From positions 99,355,152 through 99,419,151 of the forward strand of contig NC_079491.1 in the NCBI RefSeq assembly GCF_020520425.1: a DNA stretch of 64,000 nt, read 5' to 3'. The DNA is from Spinacia oleracea (taxonomy: Eukaryota; Streptophyta; Magnoliopsida; Caryophyllales; Amaranthaceae). Of the stretch, positions 1 through 10,852 are shown one piece after another (positions within the stretch are counted from its first letter, which is position 1; the number at the start of each line of letters is the position of its first letter). The translations under genes were made by a program, and so were the position numbers. The notes below the pieces were generated by a model. That model saw only the letters and a program-made list of their open reading frames with translations. It did no database searches and was not told the DNA's origin.

Positions 1-2690
1 GTGAAATACTTTTATCTTTTTTGCATAATCTGGTATAACTTGCCTGTGTGGTCAATTGAATCCCTTGCTACCTATGATTTGCACAAAATGGCGGAAATGT
101 AACTGGAGCTATGTGCAAAATCGAGACTGCATTTAGGTTAATCATTCATGCTGTTCAAATTAAAGTATTTGGAGGTTAAAGTTTGTTTAGTTTTGGGCCT
201 TTTAGCTGAATTCGTCTCTCATTGTGGAAGGTTGATGGATGACATCCTTATTATGGCTACTTTGCGGGGAAGGGAATATTTAGAGCCTATATGGGTAAGG
301 AGTAATCTTTCGAGTGACTCCATAATTTTGGGACAATGAACTTATGATCCGCTAACCCATTGCTGGTAAAATAGTATTTTATGCTAGCCAACAGTTTGTA
401 GGAATTATAGAGGATGGGGGTTTAAAGAGTTGGTGTAATTTCTTTTGTTACCTTCTGTTTTTATTGCTGTTAACAAGGACTTCAAGGGCATTATTGGACG
501 AGTAGTGGTCGCTTGGGGATTAGGAAGGCTGATGTTTCAAAAGCTTTCCTATGATTTTCGGTATACTCAAACGGGCAGTTACAGTTTTTGTTGAGATACT
601 GTTTGATACCTTTACAACTTGAATAACTAACGCTCATTTGATGAGTCCTCAGTTAAGTTCTTTCTGGAGATCTCCCTGCCTTTTCATTTTGATTGATTGA
701 AGCTCAGCTCAGGTTTATTTACTTAAGTTAATGAACTTCATCGAAGATTAAATATGATTGATCACATCAGTTCTATCTGAATTCAGAGTCTCTAGAGGTG
801 ATTATTTTGTTAATGAAAATACTCTTTCAGAAATTTAGCCTGTGCAGATCTTACTTATGAAAGGACAAGGAGACTAGTCTAGACGCGTCTTGTGGTGTGG
901 TGATAATCTCTTTTCCTAAAATGAAAGGGTGACGGCCAGTGAGGGGGTTGATGACTTGATGTTAAGGTATATTAGGAGGGCAGCAACAAGAAACTAATTC
1001 TTTGGTAGACCTGGTATTGCACTCGTTTTTAATACTTCCGCATAAATTAGGTGCACAACTGTGATTTTCTTGAAGTTTAGAACCATTTCGGCCGTTTTGT
1101 TAAGGAATGGGGATTTCATTATTGATCTGCAACTGTTCTGATGTACACAGCTTTCATTATTGATCTGTTTAAATCTAGGTGCATTGCTAACTTTCAAGTT
1201 CTAGAATTGTGTAGTAGAAGTCATAGAGTTGTTTGGGGTAAAAATTGAGTATTCTGGATAAGTGTGCTTTGTGTTAATGGGTCTACCTACATTTCTGCAT
1301 GAATTTGTAAACATAATACTTTACATACTATGAAAGTTTGCTAAAGTTAAGGTATAGACTCAACCTTTTGGTATTTTTGACTTAAATCTGAATCCTGATT
1401 TCTGGTATGCTTGTGTGGAGTTGTGGACAGACGCACGTACTCACTAGTAAAGTTATTAGATGAGAATGGAATTTGAAGTTGATGAATCAATGTGGAACAT
1501 CATATATAGCTGAGTTGCTGGTGTAAGGGATCATATTGAAAAAGATGTACACACAGTTTAGAAGTTATAGACAAATTATTGATATGCTTTGAGATATCAC
1601 TGTATCAGGACTTGACAATTGAGAAACTTGACACGATGGATTGTTTTTGACCTGCAATAGAATGCTGGAGTTTTGTCGACTTCCATTTGTATAGTGGTAA
1701 AACATGATCTACACCTGTATGATTAAAAAGAATAGATGATTGGAGTTATTCTCAAGTTTGGTGTAGGATGTGGGAGGCTAACATGGATCTGTCACACCAA
1801 TAATAGAGGGGTTCTGTAGTGTTCAGACAAGTGAGACAAACAAATAATCGAGTCAGGTCATGCTCATGTTATGTTTCATTCTCTCCTGATTTTTGCCACC
1901 TTATTAGCTTCAATGGTTGATGAATGATTCATCTAAAGATCTAAGATCGAGGCATCGCCAACTCAAAAATAGCGGGGTATTACGTGAGACATCAAATGTT
2001 AAACTCGACCCCTACTGATCACTGATGGCAATCTGACGTGTTTTTGGGAACTTTTATTGTACTGTAATATTAGTAATGGACAGTTGGCAACTGTGAGCAA
2101 TGTTACTTTTTTCGCGAGCTTCCCTGTAGCTAACTATGGTCTGTAAAAGGATATGAGCCTTGGGACTTCACCAGGGAATAGTTATCAGCTCTTAACTCGT
2201 TGGACTGATAATTTTTTAACTTGGGTGTTTGTCGTAGTTCTGTACAGATTGATTTCTGCAGTAAAATCTGGATTCTTATGGTAGATGTCTGGCGAAAAGT
2301 TCTTGATGCAATGACACAATAATTGATTTCTGCACTTGTTTTTCGAACGCCATTATTTAGAGAAAGTTGGCTGAAAAGGACATAAAATTAATTTGGGGAG
2401 ACAAACTGTAATTACTGTCATTTTATTGACCTGGTGCTGTCTAAGTGTCTATTAGGAGCTTGATAAGGAGGGCTACAAATTCTGTGTCACTGTGAAAGGA
2501 CTCAGCCTCACATAGCCTTTCGAGTGAAAAGAAAAGGATTGGCTCGCATTAATCCATTACTCACGTAGAAATCTTGGGTGAGAAGGTTTTACAATAATTT
2601 TATTGGTGAAATGTTCGATATTCAGAATACCTATTCCAACTTCCACATCTGTGCCTGGTAGTTGGTACTATATGATCAAAATGGGTTTGA
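1..2690. other. No recognisable gene (AT-rich intergenic or intronic sequence)
   Basis: The only open frames here are 60-70 codons long, on both strands, and none resembles a known domain. The T-rich composition would fit plant intron or 3' flanking sequence. I see no repeat ends, RNA gene or promoter that I can defend. An exon of a host gene could be missed if it is short. Confidence 0.5.
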
Positions 2691-2693
2691 ACT

Positions 2694-2952
2694 TTGAACA
2701 TATGGACTCACTCTAATGCTAGTCGAGATTTATCGAATTTGGATTCATTTTCGGTCAATCGTTGCTATCGAGAAGCCAATCGAGTGGCGAATTTCTTGGC
2801 GGCAAAAATAAGCTTTGGTGTTATTATGTTATGGTTTTCGTCTTTTGATCATTCCCCATCCCCCATCCCCCATCGTCCGAAAAGATGAGTTAGGTTTGCC
2901 CTCTGAATTAGATTAACCAGATATTTTTTCTTATCCAGGAAAAAAAATAAAA
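2694..2952 (+). pseudogene. LINE remnant: end of RNase H domain with short A-rich tail
   Basis: The + strand translation contains CYREANRVANFLAA, close to the YREANRVADFLA motif typical of the C-terminal RNase H domain of plant LINE-type retrotransposons. A degenerate C-terminal tail follows, then an A-rich run near 2938-2952 that could be the remains of the poly(A) end. There is a stop at 2886-2888, and upstream LINE sequence is not recognisable. The function is lost. This fragment is separate from the LINE that forms the base of the nest on the right. Confidence 0.6.
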
Positions 2953-3219
2953 GACTCACTCTAATTTTCCAATATATTCTCGTACTAAAATATGTAAACA
3001 AAATATTTTCTCCCCGTTTGCATCCTTTTATTTGCCACCAATAACCTTGTTCACATACTTCATGCTAAAAAGCGCTCATGCTGGACACTTGGATTCATAC
3101 CCAAGCGGACATCATATCTTACTTTTATCTAAAAGCACGTTTGAATCTCAAGGATCCACTTTGTCCTCTGTTTTGTTTGAATTAGTATCGTTTATTTTAT
3201 TTTTGGCATCAATTATATT

Positions 3220-3311
3220 GAGCGATTTCCGTCAATATTGCACAAAGATAAGTTAATTCCCAAAATACGTTACTTTTTTTGTTAATTCCCACCATACCGT
3301 CCACGTCAGCA
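3220..3311 (+). repeat. Left 92-bp terminal inverted repeat of the MULE
   Basis: It matches the reverse complement of 10761-10852 over 92 bp with one mismatch that I can find, at the ATATTG/ATAATG position near the end. Long terminal inverted repeats of this kind are normal for MULEs and normally hold the transposase binding sites. Confidence 0.93.
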
Positions 3312-3353
3312 AGGGAGAGAGAAAACTAATTTTTTTTTTCCGGTTCAACACTA

Positions 3354-3481
3354 AACCGCTATCTGAGATAGCGGTTTGATTTAGAACTAAACCGCTATCT
3401 CAGAATGCGGTTTATACTACTTAGCCGCATTCTGAGATAGCGGTTTAGTTCAAAACCAAACCGCTATCTCAGATAGCGGTT
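3354..3481. repeat. Cluster of four 23-bp palindromes inside the left MULE end
   Basis: Copies of AACCGCTATCTNAGATAGCGGTT lie at 3354-3376, 3390-3412, 3423-3445 and 3459-3481. The two outer copies are perfect palindromes. The two middle ones have one degenerate arm each (AATGCGG or CCGCATT). Copies are about 35 bp apart. The same motif recurs inside the right end and in the neighbouring small MULE, which suggests an element-specific binding or structural site. Confidence 0.85.
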
Positions 3482-3827
3482 CATAATGCCCCCTGCTCCA
3501 AACTTGCAGTTTCCAGTGTTCAGCCAGAAAATGGGCTGAGATCTTCTGCCAAATAGTCCAACTCCAACAACCTGTAAACAAATCCAAGATCTCCAACAAC
3601 GTCTATAATCCAACTCCAACGTTTGTAATCCAACTCCAATAACCTCCACAAATCATACCAACCAACCAAACCATAACACTTATGCAACAAAATAGAAGAG
3701 TGCAAACAAAAAATTTCCAAAAGTTCAATCGTTCCAATAATGACACATGAGTTTCTAAAAGTTCTAAAAGTTCCAATACTAGCAAAAAGAACAAAAGATT
3801 ACACAAAATTTCTAATGTAGCTCAAAT

Positions 3828-6800
3828 CTAAGTTCTACGTTGTTTCTTTGAATGCTCGGACGATGAAAATGAGGACTCATCCTCCTCGGCAATTGGCTCG
3901 GGACGTTGACTAGGAGAGCAACCCTTTTGTCGCCGGTAAGTGAGAAGCTGCAAAGGAGGAGATGAAATAACTTGTGATGCTGGCGGAGATGCAGGAGGAG
4001 TAAGAGGTGGAGGGCGTGGAGAAGGTGGTGGTGGAGGGCGTGGAGAAGGTGGTGGTGGAGGGTGTGGAGAAGTAAGTGCTAGAGGGCGTAGAGGAGGAGT
4101 AAGTGGTGGAGGGCGTGCACGTGGTGGTCGAAAACCACGCCCTCGAGAAACATGTGAGGTGGAGGTGTCGGGTGTACACTGAGACGAGGCTAAATCATAT
4201 TGTTGGAGGATATGTTCTTGCCCCACTCTTGATAAGGTCTCAATGCAAGAGGAACTCAAATTGCGTAACGTATCAAGAGTGAGAGGAAGGGCCAAACTGG
4301 GAGGTAACTCTAACGCAGAATCCACAGCTCGAGTGCATCTTGAGGCAAGATCAGCCAATGCATGTGACTACAAAAAAGAATGTGAAACAATAATTAGAAT
4401 TCAACATTAGTTATGAATATAAACATTATACATGAAAATGGAACAAGGATTAATTTACCAAAATAATATCAGAGGAAGACGGCTGATAATGAGTGGTGGG
4501 GGGTGATCGTGTAACAGGAGTAATGAGGAGTCTCGTGATGCTACAATACCAATCCATATACTCCTTCATCCTCTCACGATGACCGGCAAAAGGAGTGCCT
4601 TGAACAATCCGACTCTCACGATCACGCCACTCCTCCACATATTTGCGATGCATCTCTTCAAACTTCTTGTTTTTATGCCGTCGATCCACATTATGAAGAT
4701 CAACACTCGTGTCACACGCAACGGGAACTGACTGTTCCAATCCAAACTGACGCATCACTCGATTTGGGTAGTGGTACTCAACAATGTCAAAGCAAATCAA
4801 CGGTACAACTGAGCGCCATATATCTCTATCACATCTACAAATCTCGGGTAGTAAACCAAGTACCGTCTCTGAATATGACTGCCAAGTCATCTACAATAAG
4901 TAAAAAGTGAGTATTTAGGCAATTTTAGGTGAAATTAAGCAATTTTAGGCTATTTTGGACAATTATAGGTGAATTTAAGCCTTTAGGTGTGATTTTAAGC
5001 TATTATAGACTATGTTAGGTGAACTTAAGCGTGTTTAGGTGTATTTAGGCTATTTTTGGTGGATTTAGGCTAATTAAGGTGAATTGAAGCTATTTAAGGC
5101 GATTTTAGGCCATTTTAGGCGAACTTAAGCCTTTTTAGGCAATCTTTGGTGAATTTAAGCTATTATATGCCATTTTAGGTGAATTTAAGCTATTTTAGCC
5201 TATTTTAGGTGAATCCAAGCTATTCTAGACTATGTTAGGTGAATTTAAGCTAGTTTAGGCCTTTTTATGCTATGTTTGGTGGATTTAGGCTAATTAAGGT
5301 GAATTGAAGCTATTTTATGCGATTTTAGCCTTTTTAGGCAATTTTTGGTGAATTAAGGGAATTTTTAGACAATTTTTGGTGAATGTAGGCTATTTAAGAC
5401 AAAAATAACACAAATTTACCTAAATTAACCTAAATTAACATAACTTTATCTAAGTAGAATCGAGGGAGCTCAAATTGACGTTCGTTTACTTAATTGACCT
5501 AAGTTGACCTAAGTTGACCTAACTAGTTGAATTAACCACAATTTAGACCAAAGTTGACCAATGTTGACTTAAATTGACCGAAGTTGACCTAACTAGTTGA
5601 ATTTAGGCAATTTTAGTTGAATTTAGGTCAATTTATGCTATATTAGTTGAATTTAGGTCATTTTATGGTTTTTTAGTTGAATTAATCACAATTTAGACCA
5701 AAGTTTACCAAAGTTGACTTAAATTGACCAAAGTTGACCTAACTAATTGAATTTAGGCTATTTTAGTTGAATTTAGGTCAATTTATGCTATTTTAGTTGA
5801 ATTTAGGTCATTTTATGCTTTTAACTTGAATTAATCACAATTTAGACCAAAGTTGACTTAAATAGACAATTTAGACCAAAGTTGACTTAAATTGACAATT
5901 TAGACCAAAGTTGAACTAGTTGACTTTAATGCACCTACATTGACAAAAATTGACCAAAGTTGACCTAACTTGAAACAAAAGAAGCATTTGAGTAATTAGT
6001 AAGGTGAGATATTAAATACCTGTGTCTCCTTTTGATGGTCAAGTGCATCCCTAAAGAAAGAGAGTCCACTAGCTGTATGGCCACATGAAAAGTGAACCCT
6101 AAGCCAACTAACAAAACAAGTAAAGTAAAGTGTTAGTAAAGTAAAGTGTTAACAAATTACTTGATTTATCGAAGTAGTAATGAGTAGTTAAACAAATAAG
6201 TTACCTGCATGCTAAGGGGTCCACTCCACGCTGATGCTGAGTACCAAGAATAGATGGATCGTCGACCTCAATAGGATGCTCTGGGTCAGGAGGTGGAGCA
6301 TCGCGAACTCTCGAAATCCTCGGACGACCAATGTGAATATGCTCCCATGACCATAACTGCAGAAGTATAAGTGGACCACCAATGTCACGGGATCGTCTAC
6401 GAGCGGCTCGACACATCTGTCGATACAAATAAGCAAGGGTCGCACTCCCCCAGCTGTATGTCCCAGCTCTACGCAAGTCGCGTATCAATGGCAAGTAGAC
6501 GAGCTGCACGGCATCACCGCTCTTATCAGCAAACAAAATGGACCCCATAAGTGCAAGAATATATGCTCGGCTAAACCTCTCATAAACAATATCAGCAGCG
6601 TCATCAGGGGGGCCCTGACTGAAGTGTCGCCTCAACCAAGTCATCCTCAATGATGAACCCTGGAGAACAGGTTTTCCATCATCACCAGGCTCTGGTCGTA
6701 TCCCTAACAACTCCTCGACTAAAGCTGACCACACCCCAGTACCATCCCCTGTGACAGGAGCCCCATGAACTCTGAGCCCCAACAAAACAGCGACATCCTG

Positions 6801-7115
6801 CAGAGTAATAGTAGCCTCACCAACAGCCAAATGAAAAGTGTGCGTCTCCTGTCTCCATCTCTCAATCAATGCTGTGATCAAAGACCTATCTAAGGCTAAT
6901 CCACCACCAACCAATCTATGTACACCATAGAACCCTGCTAATCTAACAAACTCCAAGACTCGATCATGTATCACCCACTCTCCTAAACCAAGCACGTGCT
7001 CCCGACACGTCAAAAGCCTGTCCATACCCCCTCCCCAAACATCCTCACTCCTATGCTCCGCCTGCAACGTCAAAACCGAAGTATCACGTGGGCCGGGATG
7101 GATCGTCGGCTCCAT
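3828..7115 (-). CDS. Plant mobile domain (PMD/MAIN-like) protein of the MULE, four exons
   Basis: My exon model is 7115-6205, 6107-6020, 4890-4459 and 4367-3828. Every intron has GT and AG ends and the phases agree, giving 656 residues. Exon 1 holds the start of the plant mobile domain, including a GLGEWVIHDRVLEFVRLAGF-like segment and LQDVAVLLGLRVHG, typical of the family called 'aminotransferase-like, plant mobile domain'. Exon 3 continues it with VVPLICFDIVEYHYPNRVMR, the usual C-terminal block. Exon 4 is proline-rich (PPPPPSPRP repeats) and ends in a basic KKQRR tail that could be a nuclear signal. PMD genes are known both as host genes (MAIN, MAIL1, linked to silencing and meristem maintenance) and as passengers of MULEs and Gypsy elements. 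The role inside the element is not established. The ATG follows a good splice acceptor by only a few bases. The model is unconfirmed by transcripts. Confidence 0.82.
4900..5990. repeat. Degenerate minisatellite filling PMD intron 2
   Basis: The 1129-bp second intron (4891-6019) is made of irregular repeats of short phrases such as TTTAGGTGAATTTAAGCTA (about 4915-5395) and then TTGACC/TAGTTGAATTTAGG variants (about 5400-5970). Units are 15-30 bp and drift continuously, so no exact copy number can be given. No coding or tRNA-like signal is visible. Confidence 0.75.
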
Positions 7116-7226
7116 GAGACCTGAAAAAGAAGTTTATTAGAAATCGTAAAATCACACGTCAAAAGACATATATGCACAAAAATTAAACTTAGAATCACAC
7201 ATCAAGAGAAATATAAACTGAGTTTA

Positions 7227-9791
7227 TTACCCCGATGATCCAACACCACCCCTAGCTGCACAAGTTTTCTTATTATGCCCTTGACGTCGACAAATGCTAC
7301 ATGATTTTACATTGACACTGCGTCGAGCACTCGAATCCATCTCATTAGGGTATCGAGACGACTTTGGGCGTCCCACACCACGCCGTTTACTAGCATCAGC
7401 AACTATTCTCACCCCAGTATAATGAGGCCAATAGGGAACATCAGGAAGTGGATGAAAGCTCTTCAAGTATGTTTGCCTATACTCGACAGTGGTAAAGAAA
7501 GGATCAACGAAAGCAGCATAAGATAAGCTGCGAGAACGACAAACCGCAAGCACATGGGAGCATGGCAACTTGTAGATTTTTAATTTCTCACAAGTGCAAG
7601 TTTTGGCTACAAGGTTAACAGTGTGTACGTTACCACCTTTACCTGAAGCCCTGCCTCCTCGTCCAGTTGTAACCTCAAATAGCCCCATCTCATGATCAAA
7701 GGCTTGGACCTCGTGAGCACCAGATTTTGCCATGTTCATTTCAATTGTTGTTGTGGCCTTCTCAACGAAATCGTGGCCTTCTTCAATTCTCCTTTTACCC
7801 CAACCTCGTCTTGTAACAAAGTAGGAGTTCACTCGGTAAAACGTCATCCGAACAAGGGCGGTTATCGGCAAACAACGAGCACCTTTCATCACCCCATTAA
7901 AAGCTTCGGACATGTTTGTGGTTTTCACGCCATATCTAAAACCACCATCATGGTGGATCGACCACCGATGAGAAGAAATATCCATCAAGTACTTATGAGC
8001 TTCAACATTCAATTCACCAATTCTTCCCAAGTAGTAATCAAACTTCTTTCTTTGACGAGCATCTGCGGCTTTTCCGAAAAGGTTCTTCACATAAGCATTC
8101 TTGAACTGAGTGTTGACATTAGAGGCAAGGTGACGAGTACAAAATCGATGGTGGGCACGCGGCTCCTCCCACCCACTATTGACCTCATTCATTGTTTGCA
8201 AAATCCCTGCATGTCTATCAGAAATGACACATAAACCTTCCCTCTGAGTAACTAAATGCCGAATGCATTTCATGAACCATTTCCAACTCTCACCATTTTC
8301 ACTTTCAACAATAGCAAAAGCAAGAGGGAACAATTGAGAATTCGCATCTGTACCCATGGCTATGAGTAACGTGCCCTTGTACTTACCATACAAATGAGTT
8401 CCATCTATGGTGATTAGGGGTCGACAGTGCTTAAAACCATCGATGGAAGGCTTGAATGCCCAAAACACTCTAAAAAAAATGTGAACAGAAGGATCTTCAT
8501 TAGAAGCCAAGGTACACCATTCCACGACGGTTCCTGGATTAGATTCTTTCAATGCTTGCATGTACCTAGGCAACTCTTCGTAAGATTGCTCCCAATCACC
8601 AAAAATGCTTGCAATAGCCTTTTGTTTCGCTGACCAAGCTCTCTTGTAAGTGATGGTATACTTAAACTTAACTTTCACCGCTTGCACAATAACACGGATT
8701 TTCAAAGAAGGATCGGCACGAATAAGATCTTTTATCTCATTGCATACAAAATCAGAGGAGAGAAGAGGATGATCGATTGAGTTTATGTCACCCAAACAAT
8801 TACTTGCATGGGGGCCATTATACCTCACAATTCTGAATGAAGCAAGACAAGGATCCTTGATTGCACGTAACCTCCATGAGCATTTGCATGAACTCTTTCT
8901 TTTACACTCAACTACGTATTTTGTGGGCTCACTCTCCAACACCTTAAATGAATGATTTTTAGCTATGGAATAACCTTTGACTATGTCTTTCAATTGCGCC
9001 GAAGAATCAAACTCTTGCCCAATAGCAAATTCACCATCGAAAGAGTGGTTGTTGGACCAAGTCCTCCAAGAATCAAGCAAAATCGGATCCAACTCTGCAA
9101 CATTGTTGAAAATTTGAGATGGAGCGCTTTCTCTTATAGCTTTGTCATTAGCATCTTGTGTATCTTCATCTTCATCAACATCACTATCCACCCCAACCTC
9201 TTCATCTCCAAAAAAATCAACACATATTTGATCTAGAGAATCGAAAAGTATCATAGATGGATCACCATTTGTAGCTTCTACATGTGGTGTTTGAGTTGGA
9301 GAAGTGAGCTCTAAAATGTGTTCACTAGCATATTGTTCATCCGTAAGCATTCTTGTGAATGAACCCGTTAACCCACTTTGATTTGTCAAGGGCAAGTAGG
9401 GAAATGGACTCGCCCATGAATCCATTTCATGAAAGGATTCCAAGTGGGATTGAGTTTCAGGTTGCTTTGGAAGTTGCTCGATGAACAATTGCATTGTGGT
9501 TGATTGTGTTTGAGACATAGCAATCAACATTGCTTTTAAAGAATTGTCATCATCCAACGGAATGGCTTCATATGAACCGGACATCATTGGATACCTCATT
9601 AGTAGCTTCAACTCCACATATCTCGAGTCACATCTCATAAGATCATAAACCTTACTCAAAACCTCATCATAACTCATTTGACAATTGACAAACCCAAATT
9701 TTCGCTCTCCTCCTTTATATGTAACATCACCGCTACTTTGCAAAATTTCCCCTCCCCAATGACAATAAATAGGATAGTCTGGCAACTCCAT
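7227..9791 (-). CDS. MuDR-type MULE transposase
   Basis: A single uninterrupted 854-codon frame. Residues 1-110 form a PB1-like N-terminal region and about 255-335 the MuDR N-terminal zinc-binding region (with CKRKSSCKCSWRLRA). The MULE DDE domain has candidate catalytic residues D463 (ITIDGTH), D525 (CVISDRHAGI) and E629 (TNMSEAFN), with the conserved CxxH (C551, H554) between the second D and the E. A SWIM zinc finger follows (C732, C734, C744, H746), then a C-terminal zinc knuckle (C831, C834, H839, C844). It would act in the nucleus, bind the terminal repeats and catalyse excision and insertion. All key residues are present and there is no stop, so it could be functional. The start at 9791 is preceded by a splice acceptor (TTTAG at 9795-9799), consistent with a 5' UTR intron. 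The PMD gene lies 111 bp downstream on the same strand. Confidence 0.93.
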   Translation of the reverse strand: MELPDYPIYCHWGGEILQSSGDVTYKGGERKFGFVNCQMSYDEVLSKVYDLMRCDSRYVELKLLMRYPMMSGSYEAIPLDDDNSLKAMLIAMSQTQSTTMQLFIEQLPKQPETQSHLESFHEMDSWASPFPYLPLTNQSGLTGSFTRMLTDEQYASEHILELTSPTQTPHVEATNGDPSMILFDSLDQICVDFFGDEEVGVDSDVDEDEDTQDANDKAIRESAPSQIFNNVAELDPILLDSWRTWSNNHSFDGEFAIGQEFDSSAQLKDIVKGYSIAKNHSFKVLESEPTKYVVECKRKSSCKCSWRLRAIKDPCLASFRIVRYNGPHASNCLGDINSIDHPLLSSDFVCNEIKDLIRADPSLKIRVIVQAVKVKFKYTITYKRAWSAKQKAIASIFGDWEQSYEELPRYMQALKESNPGTVVEWCTLASNEDPSVHIFFRVFWAFKPSIDGFKHCRPLITIDGTHLYGKYKGTLLIAMGTDANSQLFPLAFAIVESENGESWKWFMKCIRHLVTQREGLCVISDRHAGILQTMNEVNSGWEEPRAHHRFCTRHLASNVNTQFKNAYVKNLFGKAADARQRKKFDYYLGRIGELNVEAHKYLMDISSHRWSIHHDGGFRYGVKTTNMSEAFNGVMKGARCLPITALVRMTFYRVNSYFVTRRGWGKRRIEEGHDFVEKATTTIEMNMAKSGAHEVQAFDHEMGLFEVTTGRGGRASGKGGNVHTVNLVAKTCTCEKLKIYKLPCSHVLAVCRSRSLSYAAFVDPFFTTVEYRQTYLKSFHPLPDVPYWPHYTGVRIVADASKRRGVGRPKSSRYPNEMDSSARRSVNVKSCSICRRQGHNKKTCAARGGVGSSG

Positions 9792-9794
9792 ATT

Positions 9795-10204
9795 CTAAAC
9801 AAAAAATAATATGATTAATAATATGAAATCCCTAATTTGGGCCATCATAATCTGATTTCAATTCAATTGAACTTGAAAAATTGAAGACTAAAATTCCAAA
9901 TTGAAAAACTCAAGAGCTTAAAACGAATCAAAGATCAGAAATAATTCAAAAAAATAAAAATCACAGCATAATCACTTTAAAATAATATAATTCATAACAT
10001 CGCTATCTCAAATAGCGGTTAGATATACGTTAACAATAAAAAAAATTACAATTAATTCAGGGTAATCATATCATAAACTCATCAATCAAACATAAGCATG
10101 ATCTTCCTAATAACATCATCAAACAAACCTAAACATAGCAACGATTATTACTGAATTAATAATTAGCTTCAAATATATTAATTCAAAAAAAAATTAGGGC
10201 TTAC
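9795..10204 (-). other. Probable 5' UTR intron of the MULE transposase
   Basis: On the - strand, CAG|GTAAGCC at 10205/10204 is a near-consensus donor and GTTTAG|AATATGG at 9795/9794 is an acceptor directly before the transposase ATG. The interval is AT-rich, unlike the GC-richer segment 10210-10530 that would be the leader exon. It has not been tested against transcripts. Confidence 0.6.
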
Positions 10205-10597
10205 CTGATTTCGAACCACCGACGACCGGTGGTGGGTGAGAAAGAAGCTCGACGGCTTTGGTGGCTGATGAGGAGGCTCGACGGCTAGTGGTGGTGAGGA
10301 AGAGGTCCGACAGCCGGCAAGGGCTGAGGAACAATTTCGAAACGGAGGAACGATGGAGAAGGGTGAGAAAGAGACTCGAGAATCCGTTGTGGGTGAGGAG
10401 GCTCGACGCGACGGCCGGAGGTAGGGCGAGGAATGAGGTCGGCTAACGGCGAGCCGGCCGTTGGAGAGAGAAACAGGGACGACGGCGGGTTAACCGCAGG
10501 ACGACGGAGACAGAGAGAGAGACGCAGAACAAAGCGGGGTTTTTTTTGTGCTTTTGATTTTTTGAATTTGCTTCCTGGAGGTAAGTGATAAGTGGTA
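10205..10597 (-). other. Presumed leader exon and promoter region of the MULE transposase
   Basis: The interval from the 5' UTR donor to the palindrome cluster is GC-rich (GACGGC/CGGCGG phrases) and contains only short frames. By position it should hold the transcription start of the transposase gene. I do not see a convincing TATA box. Confidence 0.4.
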
Positions 10598-10721
10598 AAC
10601 CGCTATCTGAGATGGCGGTTCATTAAAAAGGAACCGCTATCTGAGATGGCGGTTCATTAAACAGGAACCGCTATCTCAGATAGCGGTTAACCCCCATAAA
10701 CCGCTATCACAGATAGCGGTT
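10598..10721. repeat. Cluster of four 23-bp palindromes inside the right MULE end
   Basis: Copies lie at 10598-10620, 10632-10654, 10666-10688 and 10699-10721. Two have a TGGCGG arm in place of TAGCGG, and the last has CACAG at the centre. A further degenerate copy lies at 9998-10020, inside the 5' UTR intron of the transposase gene. The spacing (33-34 bp start to start) resembles the left cluster. Confidence 0.85.
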
Positions 10722-10760
10722 TTGCGCTGCTTATTTAAAAAAAAAAAGACCGGTTCACTA

Positions 10761-10852
10761 TGCTGACGTGGACGGTATGGTGGGAATTAACAAAAAAAGT
10801 AACGTATTTTGGGAATTAACTTATCTTTGTGCATTATTGACGGAAATCGCTC
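10761..10852 (-). repeat. Right 92-bp terminal inverted repeat of the MULE
   Basis: Inverse partner of 3220-3311, of equal length with no gap. It is followed directly by the target duplication AATTATATT. The transposase 5' UTR begins a few hundred bases inside this end, so this repeat probably also contributes to its promoter. Confidence 0.93.

Noticed and set aside
1..2690. Possible host gene exons at the left edge
   Set aside because: Frames are short, without domains, and I found no convincing chain of splice sites.
3354..3481. Palindrome clusters considered as a CRISPR array
   Set aside because: The repeats are palindromic, vary in both arms, are in a eukaryotic transposon and have no cas genes or distinct spacers.
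3828..4358. Reading the proline-rich exon as a separate cell-wall-like gene
   Set aside because: It lacks a proper ATG, starts at a splice acceptor and joins in phase with the PMD exon upstream.
7692..8234. A 180-codon + strand frame opposite the MULE transposase
   Set aside because: It is a shadow of the transposase gene, which has full catalytic motifs on the other strand.
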